The notes under the pieces: generated by a model
Told to the model about the DNA's origin: nothing
The model's input: the letters and a program-made list of their open reading frames with translations, nothing else
The model's database searches: none
Shown here: positions 7,097 through 13,936 of the stretch, piece after piece
Layout of the letters: each line of letters begins with the position of its first letter
How positions within the stretch are numbered: the first letter of the stretch is position 1
Translations under genes and position numbers: made by a program
NCBI GenBank assembly: GCA_003141555.1
Contig: PLMN01000007.1
Span: 70,514-134,513, forward strand
Origin: Candidatus Aminicenantota bacterium
GTDB lineage: Bacteria; Acidobacteriota; Aminicenantia; Aminicenantales; UBA4085
DNA: 64,000 bases
Direction of reading: 5' to 3'

Positions 7097-9673
7097 ATGA
7101 CCGTCGCGTATTCGGTCGAGACCGTCAGGAAGCTCCAGGACAAGTTCCGCGGCCTGAACATCCTCCGGCCCCTGCGGGTCGGCCGCTACGAGCCCGGAAC
7201 CACGCTGGAATTCGAGCTGCGGGGCGTCATCCCCGCCGGCCGGGCCGCGGCCCGCTTCGAGGTCATTAAATTCGTCGGCGGCGGCTTCGCCGGTCAGGTC
7301 TACAAGATCAAGCTCCTCGAGCTCTCCCCCAACGAAGGTGAGGTCCGAGGCCTCGAGCCGGGAGGCGTCTATGCCCTCAAAATCCTCATCCCTCCTTCTG
7401 GGCTCGCCAAGAAAATCAGGGACCTTTTCTACGGCTTCGCTTTCCAAGGCCCGTTCTCCCTCCAGGTGAACCCCGCCGCCGGCCGGGCCCAAGCCCTCTG
7501 GCAGAAATTCATCCGGCGCGCGGCAAAGATCGAGCTCGGCCGGGAGGACGCCGTGGCCGACATCCTGGCGACGCTCGTCGACCCGACCCTCGGCAGCTGC
7601 GGAGAGGTCCTCGAATGGGTGGACGGCCGGCTCTGGCGGTTTGAGGTCGACGACGACCTCGACACCCGCCATGCCTGGAAACCCGGCCGCCCCGGCGCTG
7701 GCGTCGGTTCGCCCGAATACCGGGCCAAGCGGACGTTCATGGCCCGCCTGGTCGAGCTCATGCACCGGATGGGCGCCGTGGAGCTCGCCCGCCAGTACGA
7801 ATGGTGGTCGCTCAAGAGCCAGCCCAACGCCCTGAAGCGCCTGGCGAGCGATCCCGACCCCGAAGCCGGCCTGGTGGCCGTGGATTTCAAGGCCGGGATG
7901 GCCCTGACACCCGTGACGCCCCAATGCCCGGCCGACGTCAAGCTCGTGTTCCAGGGCCTCTTCCGGGGCAGCCTCGTCCAGTTCGACCGGGGCGATTTCC
8001 GCAAGCTCGACGCCTACCTCGCCGCCCACCCGGACGCATTCGCCGATATGGCTCCCGCCCTCGACGAGCTCAAGACGGCGGATGCCTCCTACCGCGATTC
8101 GCTTCCCGATTTCACCCACCACCATGTCCGGCTCCTCGGCCCCCGGCTTTGGAGATCGATCCTGGCCGCCATGCGCGAGAGCTGGCGGATCCGGAAGATG
8201 ACCGACGAACGCGCGGCGGCAAAACTCGAGCGAAGCACCCTCCGCTCGCTCGCCTTCATGCTCTTCCCCTTCCTGGCCCTCGCGACGCCCCTCCTCCTCG
8301 TCTTCGCCTTCCCCGGCCCGGTCTGGTGGAAATACCCGCTCTGGCTCGCGCCGCTCGTCCTCGTCCCGTTCCTGCGGAGGCTCTGGGGGCGGGGCGACCT
8401 CCGGCGCCATTACGGGAAGATGCTGACGAGCCCGCGCTATTTCCTGCGCGCGAGCCGGGCCCGGATCGCCGAGTCGCTCATCCGCTGGCACCGGCAAGGC
8501 CGCGTGTCCGAGACGCGGGCCCTGTCCCTCGCCGAATCGCCCCTGCGCTTCTATCTCCACCTTCCCCTGTCCGTCCTGCCGCCCGGGCTGCACCGGATGC
8601 TGACGGACAAGGCCGTCTTCAAGCACAGGCTTTACCTTATCTTCGTCCGGCCGATCCGCCTGTATTTCAAGGCCGAGGAGCGCAAGAAGTGGCTCCGGGA
8701 CATGCTCGCCGCGGGCGAGCGCAACGGCATGCTGTCCCGCACCGAAGCCGCCCGCATCGACGCCCAGGTCGACGAGCCGTTCATCCAGAAGTACCTGAAA
8801 AGCCTGGCGATCCACATCGTGCTCATGCCCACGACGCACGTCGTCGCCCTGATCGTGGCCTTCATCTATCTCCGCTTCCACGCCGAGATGACGTGGCAGC
8901 AGGCGACCCTGACCACGGGTGTCATCTTCGCCCTCTTCCAGATCATCCCCATCTCTCCCGGCTCGATCGCCCGCGGGATTTACACCACCAGCCTCATCCT
9001 CCGGGAGAGGAACTTCAAGGACTACAGCATCGCCTTCTGGATGAGCTTCTTCAAATACATCGGGTATTTCTCGTTCCCGGTCCAGATGGCTTATCGCTAT
9101 CCCGACCTCGCCCGGTTCATGGCCGGCCACACGGCGACGAGCGCCGTCCACATCGTGCCCGTCTTCGGGGAGAAAGGCGCCTGGCTGGAGCACACCGTCT
9201 TCGACCTGTTCTACAATTTTCCCCTGACGATCCGGCACCGGATCAAGGCCCGGGCGCGGAGGAACGCCGGGAAAAAGGCGAGGACGTGGCCCGCCCTCCT
9301 CATCGTCCTGGCCGCGACGATGGGCCTTGCGGCCCTCGATTTCGGCTTCTTCAAGGTCCGGGGGCGCGTCCCCGAGCTCAAGAACGTCTGGGCGTTGGCC
9401 CTCTGGGTGCCTGCGTTCGCCTCGGCCTTCATAAGCCGCCTGGCGGGCGGCTCCAGACTGGGAAAAAGGATCGCCCTGGGGACGATCAGCGCCGGGGTCA
9501 TCGGCCTGCTTTACGCGCTGGCGACTGCGTTCCTGCCGCCGCTCTACGCGGCCGCGGCGGCCTCCTCCCCGGCGCTCGGGCCTCTCGCGATCAAGGTCTT
9601 CTGGCACGTCTTCCTCTTTACCCTGGCGGGCGTTGGGGGCGCGGTTATCGCCGAAACGCGCAAAGTCCGGTAA
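7097..9673 (+). CDS. Large membrane protein with N-terminal atypical kinase-like domain
   Basis: 858 residues. The N-terminal third resembles a protein-kinase/ABC1-like fold: a glycine-rich loop GGGFAGQVYK (61-70), a VYALKI lysine (K95), and a later SQPN...VAVDFKAG segment (S241-N244, D263-F264-K265) placed like the catalytic loop and DFG. The usual catalytic-loop aspartate is not where expected and DFG reads DFK, so activity is doubtful. From about residue 375 the protein is membrane-embedded, with roughly eight hydrophobic segments. One stretch (IIPISPGSIARG) recalls flippase-like or LPG-synthase membrane domains. No family name can be given with confidence. It is flanked upstream by a G10 tract and downstream by a hairpin. 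Confidence 0.7.
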   Translation: MTVAYSVETVRKLQDKFRGLNILRPLRVGRYEPGTTLEFELRGVIPAGRAAARFEVIKFVGGGFAGQVYKIKLLELSPNEGEVRGLEPGGVYALKILIPPSGLAKKIRDLFYGFAFQGPFSLQVNPAAGRAQALWQKFIRRAAKIELGREDAVADILATLVDPTLGSCGEVLEWVDGRLWRFEVDDDLDTRHAWKPGRPGAGVGSPEYRAKRTFMARLVELMHRMGAVELARQYEWWSLKSQPNALKRLASDPDPEAGLVAVDFKAGMALTPVTPQCPADVKLVFQGLFRGSLVQFDRGDFRKLDAYLAAHPDAFADMAPALDELKTADASYRDSLPDFTHHHVRLLGPRLWRSILAAMRESWRIRKMTDERAAAKLERSTLRSLAFMLFPFLALATPLLLVFAFPGPVWWKYPLWLAPLVLVPFLRRLWGRGDLRRHYGKMLTSPRYFLRASRARIAESLIRWHRQGRVSETRALSLAESPLRFYLHLPLSVLPPGLHRMLTDKAVFKHRLYLIFVRPIRLYFKAEERKKWLRDMLAAGERNGMLSRTEAARIDAQVDEPFIQKYLKSLAIHIVLMPTTHVVALIVAFIYLRFHAEMTWQQATLTTGVIFALFQIIPISPGSIARGIYTTSLILRERNFKDYSIAFWMSFFKYIGYFSFPVQMAYRYPDLARFMAGHTATSAVHIVPVFGEKGAWLEHTVFDLFYNFPLTIRHRIKARARRNAGKKARTWPALLIVLAATMGLAALDFGFFKVRGRVPELKNVWALALWVPAFASAFISRLAGGSRLGKRIALGTISAGVIGLLYALATAFLPPLYAAAAASSPALGPLAIKVFWHVFLFTLAGVGGAVIAETRKVR

Positions 9674-9678
9674 GCCGA

Positions 9679-9710
9679 CGCGGAATTCGGTGTGCCACCG
9701 AATTCCCGCG
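9679..9710 (+). other. Hairpin after the kinase-like membrane protein
   Basis: CGCGGAATTCGGTG (9679-9692) pairs with CACCGAATTCCCGCG (9696-9710) with one bulged base. It starts 6 bases after the stop codon and has no U-tract. It could be a weak terminator, an mRNA-stabilising hairpin or a REP-like element. Confidence 0.5.
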
Positions 9711-9747
9711 GCCGTCCAATCGGAGATTTTGAGGAAAATCCAACGGC

Positions 9748-9777
9748 TTGATTTCGACGGCGGGCAAGATTTACAAT
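9748..9777 (+). promoter_or_regulatory. Sigma70-like promoter for the signalling island
   Basis: -35 TTGATT (9748-9753), 18-base spacer, -10 TACAAT (9772-9777), 22 bases before the histidine kinase start at 9800. Confidence 0.5.
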
Positions 9778-9799
9778 AGGGATAGTCAGCAGGTTCCTC

Positions 9800-11050
9800 A
9801 TGCCCTCGAAAAAGCCGGGTCCTCGAAAACCGAAAAAAGGCGGCGGAAACTCGCCCGCCCAAAAAAAGAAGGCCGCAGCCGCAAAAGACCGGCGAAAAGC
9901 CGGGCGCACCCCCGCGGAGGAGAGACTGAAGGAATCCGAAGCGGAATACCGCAGCCTGTTCGAAGATCCCTTGATAGGAATCTCGCAGACCCTGCCGAAC
10001 GGGCGACTGATCCGGGTGAACACGACCTATGCCCGAATGTACGGATATGCGGGTCCAGACGAGATCATCGCGGAAATCAACAATATCGGGCGGCAACTTT
10101 ATGCCCACCCGGAGGAGCGGAAGGAGGTCCTCCGGATTCTCAATGAAAAAAGCGGCCCGGCGCCGAGGGAGTTTTGCGTGGGCAGGCGCGATGGGACACA
10201 GATCTACGTCGCCGTCGCGGCGCGCGCCGTCAAGGATTCGGACGGCACGCTGCGCTACAACCAGGCGACGCACGTGGACATCACGGAGCAAAAGCGCACG
10301 GAGCAGGCGCTTCGCGAATCCGAGTCGAATCTGCGCGCTCTGACCCTGGAACTCTCGCGGACCGAAGAACGCGAGCGCCGGCGCCTGGCCACCTGCCTCC
10401 ATGACGAGATCGGCCAATCCCTCGCCCTGGTCCAATTGAAGCTCGGCGGTCTCGCCGCCGCCTCGAAATCGAGATCCGACAAGCGCAGCATGGGAGCCTT
10501 GCGCGATCTGCTGGAGACGGTCATCGAGCAAACGCACGCCCTGATTTTTGAGCTGAGTCCGCCGGTCCTCCATCAATTAGGGCTGGCGGCGGCGATCGAG
10601 TGGGCCGGGGAAAAGATCAGCCGGGACCATGGGCTCAATTTTGCGTTTAACGATGACGGAGTGGCGAAGTCTCTGAATTCCGATCTCCAGGCGGTCTTGT
10701 TCCGTTGCATTCGCGAATTGATGCTCAATACGGTCAAGCATGCGAAGGCCCGGCGTTTGACGGTGGCGATCGGACGGACGGACGAGACAATATTCTTCAC
10801 CGTGGCCGACGATGGAATCGGCTTCGACGCATCGCGCCAGAACGCCCGGCCGGAGAACGGGGGCTACGGCCTTTTCAGCATCCGGGAGCACCTGGCCACG
10901 ATCGGCGGGGCCTGTCGGATCCAGTCCAGGCCCGGACAGGGGAGCCGCATCACGTTGACCGTCCCGGCGACGAACGGGACGCCCTTGGAGAACGAGGCGG
11001 CCGGCCCAAAGACGCTTTGGCCCCCTGTCCGAAAGAACGAGCCGAGATGA
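9800..11050 (+). CDS. Cytoplasmic PAS sensor histidine kinase, NarL-partner type (HisKA_3)
   Basis: 416 residues without membrane segments. The first about 45 residues are lysine/alanine-rich and basic. A PAS domain follows (about 48-170, ending in the THVDITEQKR coupling motif). A HisKA_3 dimerisation domain carries the phospho-acceptor histidine in RRLATCLHDEIGQSLA (near 198). An HATPase domain has N-box RELMLNTVKHAKA and G-boxes DDGIGFD and GGYGLFSIREH. HisKA_3 kinases typically pair with LuxR-type response regulators, and such a regulator follows with a 4-base ATGA overlap, so the two are almost certainly a cognate pair. The signal sensed by the PAS domain is unknown. Confidence 0.92.
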   Translation: MPSKKPGPRKPKKGGGNSPAQKKKAAAAKDRRKAGRTPAEERLKESEAEYRSLFEDPLIGISQTLPNGRLIRVNTTYARMYGYAGPDEIIAEINNIGRQLYAHPEERKEVLRILNEKSGPAPREFCVGRRDGTQIYVAVAARAVKDSDGTLRYNQATHVDITEQKRTEQALRESESNLRALTLELSRTEERERRRLATCLHDEIGQSLALVQLKLGGLAAASKSRSDKRSMGALRDLLETVIEQTHALIFELSPPVLHQLGLAAAIEWAGEKISRDHGLNFAFNDDGVAKSLNSDLQAVLFRCIRELMLNTVKHAKARRLTVAIGRTDETIFFTVADDGIGFDASRQNARPENGGYGLFSIREHLATIGGACRIQSRPGQGSRITLTVPATNGTPLENEAAGPKTLWPPVRKNEPR

Positions 11051-11694
11051 AGATCCTGCTGGCGGACGATCACAAGCTGATGCGGGAAGGTCTTCGGATG
11101 CTGCTCGAAAAGACCGGCCGCGCGACGGTCGTCGGGGAAGCCGGGGACGGGATCTCGACCGTGCGCCTCGCCCGGGAGCTGAAACCCGATCTGGTCTTGA
11201 TGGATATCGCCCTGCCCGACCTCAACGGCATCGAAGCGACGCGCCGGATTCGAGCCGAGGTCCCCGAGGTCAAGGTGATCGCCCTCACCATGCATGCGGA
11301 CATCCGGTTCGTCCGACACATGCTCGAAGCGGGGGCGGCGGGATATGTCCTCAAAGGGGCGGCGTTCGAAGAGGTCGCCGCCGCCATCCGGACCGTCGCG
11401 GCGGGCCGGACCTATATCAGCCCTAAGATCAACAAGCTGGTCATCGGGGACTATCTCAATCTGCTGAGCAAGGCGTCCCCCGGCGGCAAGCCGCTTCTCT
11501 CGGCCCGCGAGCGGGAGGTCCTGCAGCTTCTGGCCGAAGGCCAAAGCAGCCGCAAAATCGCGGAACGCCTCCATGTCAGCGTCACGACCGTGGACACTCA
11601 CCGCAAGCACATCATGGATAAGCTCGGGTTCCGGAGCATCGCCGAGCTCACAAAGTACGCCATCCGCGAAGGCCTGACGTCTCTCGACGCATAG
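11047..11694 (+). CDS. NarL/FixJ-family response regulator
   Basis: 215 residues, starting inside the stop codon of the kinase gene. The receiver domain has the acidic pair D7-D8, phospho-acceptor D53 (LVLMDIALPD) and a lysine in GYVLKGA. The C-terminal LuxR-type helix-turn-helix (about 150-210) reads LSAREREVLQLLAEGQSSRKIAERLHVS in register with the family. Predicted role: DNA-binding output of the upstream PAS kinase. Its targets are not shown by the sequence; the GATTTCCCC repeats 33 bases downstream of its stop are candidate sites. Confidence 0.95.
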   Translation: MKILLADDHKLMREGLRMLLEKTGRATVVGEAGDGISTVRLARELKPDLVLMDIALPDLNGIEATRRIRAEVPEVKVIALTMHADIRFVRHMLEAGAAGYVLKGAAFEEVAAAIRTVAAGRTYISPKINKLVIGDYLNLLSKASPGGKPLLSAREREVLQLLAEGQSSRKIAERLHVSVTTVDTHRKHIMDKLGFRSIAELTKYAIREGLTSLDA

Positions 11695-11726
11695 CTCCGC
11701 CGCCTGACCGGCCTCGGCCGCCGGTC

Positions 11727-11790
11727 GATTTCCCCACTGGCCCCGGATCAAGATTTCCCCAGCTCAAAATCCTGATTTCCCCGGATTTCC
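11727..11790 (+). promoter_or_regulatory. Array of GATTTCCCC direct repeats, possible operator
   Basis: GATTTCCCC occurs at 11727-11735, 11752-11760 and 11774-11782, with a shorter GATTTCC at 11784-11790. Start-to-start distances are 25, 22 and 10 bases, near whole or double helical turns. The array fills the 175-base gap before the degenerate receiver gene. Confidence 0.5.
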
Positions 11791-11869
11791 GAAAGCCTCG
11801 AGATGAGGGATTCTATATAAGGGTGAATAGCCTCGGATCCCATAAATGAAAATAAAAGGTCAGGCCCAA

Positions 11870-12289
11870 ATGTCTCATGGTATCCTCCTTCTTGGCGACG
11901 GCTCCGATGCTGGTCGCTGTCTGAAGCTCCTGATCGAAGCTCTGCCCGGCTGGTGTGTCATTGGCGAAATGACCTGCGAAAACGCCGTGGCCGGGAGCCC
12001 GCTCAGGTCAACGCCCGACGTCGTCATCGCCGAGCTGAACCAGCTCGACGCGAGCATGATGCCCCTGATCTCGGCAATCCGCGACAAGTTCGGCGGCTCT
12101 AAATTATTGGCGGTCTCGGACCAGCAGGACTCCCGGTTGGTCCTGCGAATCATCCATGCCGGGGCCAACGGCTTCATGATCACGGACCGGGCCCCGGAAG
12201 AGCTGGCCGCCGCGATCCGGACGATCGCCGCCGGCGGGATGTTCTTGAGCCCGGGCATCGCCGGACTCGAGGGAAGGCACCCCCGGTAA
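11870..12289 (+). CDS. Stand-alone degenerate receiver (pseudo-receiver) domain protein
   Basis: 139 residues from the ATG preceded by AAAGGTCAGG; an ATG 24 bases upstream is possible. The fold follows a NarL-type receiver: beta1 HGILLLGDG, then a hydrophobic strand VVIAEL where the phospho-acceptor should be, and the alpha4-beta5 stretch ANGFMITDRAPEELAAAIRTIAAGGMFLSP, which parallels the neighbouring NarL protein. The acidic pair is missing (LLGDGSDAG), the acceptor aspartate is replaced (IAEL) and the usual lysine is absent (FMITDR). The helix-turn-helix is missing; the protein stops shortly after the linker. It may act as a phosphorylation-independent partner or be a decaying NarL copy. 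Confidence 0.72.
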   Translation: MSHGILLLGDGSDAGRCLKLLIEALPGWCVIGEMTCENAVAGSPLRSTPDVVIAELNQLDASMMPLISAIRDKFGGSKLLAVSDQQDSRLVLRIIHAGANGFMITDRAPEELAAAIRTIAAGGMFLSPGIAGLEGRHPR

Positions 12290-12308
12290 CGCGGGGAAAG
12301 GGAAAACG

Positions 12309-13466
12309 ATGAAAAAGCACGCGGAACAGACAAATAAGGCCCGGAAGAAGCTGGAAGCGGCCCAATTATTAAAAAATTACCCTAGTGAATTCGCCGAGAA
12401 CATCATAAACACGGTCCGTGAACCCCTGATCGTCCTAGATCAAGATCTCCGAGTCGTCAAAGTCAGCCGGTCCTTCTATGATTTCTTCAAGGTCAAGCCT
12501 GAAGACACCGTCGGACAGCTCATTTATGATCTGGGCGACAAACAGTGGGATATTCCCAAGCTGCGGGATCTGCTGGAAACCATCCTTCCCCAAAAGGCGG
12601 CCTTCGATAGCTACGAGGTGGAACACGATTTTGTCGGCATCGGCAAGCGCACGATGCTTTTAAACGCTCGGCAAATCGAACAACCGCTGGGCAAGGAGCG
12701 GATCATCCTCCTGGCCATCGAGGACATCACCGAGCGTAAGGCGATCGAAGCCGGCCTGGAAAATACCCGCAAAGAGCTGGAAGCGGCCAACAAGGAACTG
12801 GAAGCGTTCACCTACTCCGTGTCCCACGATCTGCGCGCGCCGCTGCGGGCGGTGATCGGCTTTTCACGCATCCTGATCGACGAACACGCCGCACTTCTTT
12901 CTCCGGAAATCCAACGCTACCTCGGCCTGGTCCTCTCGAATACGCTTCAAATGGGCCGTCTGGTGGACGATCTTCTCTCGTTCTCGCGGTTCAACCGGCA
13001 GGCGATGGCCGGCGGCCTCGTCGATCCGGTTCAGCTCGTCCGTGAAGCCATGGATCTGTTGGGCGGCGAGCAACCGGACCGCCGGGTGAAGCTGACCGTC
13101 GGCGACCTGCCCTCCTGCCGAGGCGACCGCGCGATGCTGAAGCAGGTCTTCGTCAACCTGCTCTCCAACTCCCTGAAATTCACGCATCATCGGGATCCGG
13201 CGGTCATCGAAGTCGGCTCCAGCCGCAAGGACGGGGAGACCATCTACTTCGTCCGCGACAACGGCGCCGGGTTCGACATGCGCTATGTCGGCAAGCTGTT
13301 CAGCGTTTTCCAGCGCCTGCATTCGTCCGAAACCTACGAGGGGACGGGCGTCGGGCTGGCCATCGTCCAACGGATCGTCCACCGCCACGGCGGGCGCGCA
13401 TGGGCGGAAGGGGAGCCGGACAAGGGCGCGACGTTTTATTTCACGCTGGGAGGAATGAATTCATGA
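12309..13466 (+). CDS. PAS sensor histidine kinase, phytochrome-like HisKA type
   Basis: 385 residues, no membrane segment. A PAS domain (about 30-145, ending AIEDITERK) and a short coiled linker (ENTRKELEAANKELEAF) lead to a HisKA domain with the acceptor histidine in YSVSHDLRAPLRAV (near 176). The HATPase has N-box QVFVNLLSNSLKFTHH, RDNGAGFD and GTGVGLAIVQRIVHRHGG. The SHDLRAPLR form is common in phytochrome-type and related soluble kinases, which often pair with Rcp1-like single-domain regulators. One such gene follows with an ATGA overlap. No GAF/PHY or bilin-binding region is present, so it is not itself a phytochrome. Confidence 0.92.
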   Translation: MKKHAEQTNKARKKLEAAQLLKNYPSEFAENIINTVREPLIVLDQDLRVVKVSRSFYDFFKVKPEDTVGQLIYDLGDKQWDIPKLRDLLETILPQKAAFDSYEVEHDFVGIGKRTMLLNARQIEQPLGKERIILLAIEDITERKAIEAGLENTRKELEAANKELEAFTYSVSHDLRAPLRAVIGFSRILIDEHAALLSPEIQRYLGLVLSNTLQMGRLVDDLLSFSRFNRQAMAGGLVDPVQLVREAMDLLGGEQPDRRVKLTVGDLPSCRGDRAMLKQVFVNLLSNSLKFTHHRDPAVIEVGSSRKDGETIYFVRDNGAGFDMRYVGKLFSVFQRLHSSETYEGTGVGLAIVQRIVHRHGGRAWAEGEPDKGATFYFTLGGMNS

Positions 13467-13903
13467 ATACGAACGCCGTGGAAGTCCTGTTGGTGGAAGA
13501 CAACCCCAACGACGTGGAGTTGACGCTGCACGCGTTCCGCAAGCACAACCTCGCCAACCGGATCCATATCGTCCGCGATGGGGCGGAAGCGCTGGACTTC
13601 CTGTTCTGTCGGGGCCCTTATCAAGATCGGGACCCCGTCATACCCAAGGTGATCCTGCTCGACTTGAAGCTGCCGAAGGTTGACGGCCTCGAGGTCCTTC
13701 GTCAGCTCCGCGCCGACGAGAGGACCCGGCTGATGCCCGTGGTCGTCATGACCTCCTCGCGCCAGGAGAACGATGTCGTCGAAGCGTACAAGCTGGGGAT
13801 CAACAGCTACATCGTGAAGCCCGTCGATTTCGATCAATTCACCGAGTCCGTCCGCCAGATCGGCTACTACTGGCTGCTCCTGAACCAGCCTCCGAAGCTC
13901 TAG
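13463..13903 (+). CDS. Single-domain response regulator, Rcp1-like
   Basis: 146 residues, a receiver domain only. Acidic residues in VLLVEDNPNDVEL, phospho-acceptor aspartate in VILLDLKLPKVDG, a conserved MTSS threonine/serine and the lysine in SYIVKPVDF are all present, so it should be phosphorylatable. The long loop after beta3 (FLFCRGPYQDRDPVIPK) is typical of Rcp1-type regulators. The start overlaps the stop of the kinase gene (ATGA) behind GGGAGG. With no output domain it probably acts by protein contact, perhaps on the HD-GYP protein encoded 33 bases downstream. Confidence 0.93.
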   Translation: MNTNAVEVLLVEDNPNDVELTLHAFRKHNLANRIHIVRDGAEALDFLFCRGPYQDRDPVIPKVILLDLKLPKVDGLEVLRQLRADERTRLMPVVVMTSSRQENDVVEAYKLGINSYIVKPVDFDQFTESVRQIGYYWLLLNQPPKL

Positions 13904-13936
13904 ACGAGAGGCGCAGGGGGGAAGGAAAGCGAACCG

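Noticed and set aside
6899-10576. Very long open frame (over 1200 codons) on the minus strand
   Set aside because: It lies opposite the kinase-like membrane protein and histidine kinase genes, has low-complexity Asp/Glu/Gly/Arg-rich translation and no recognisable domain; a high-G+C antisense shadow.
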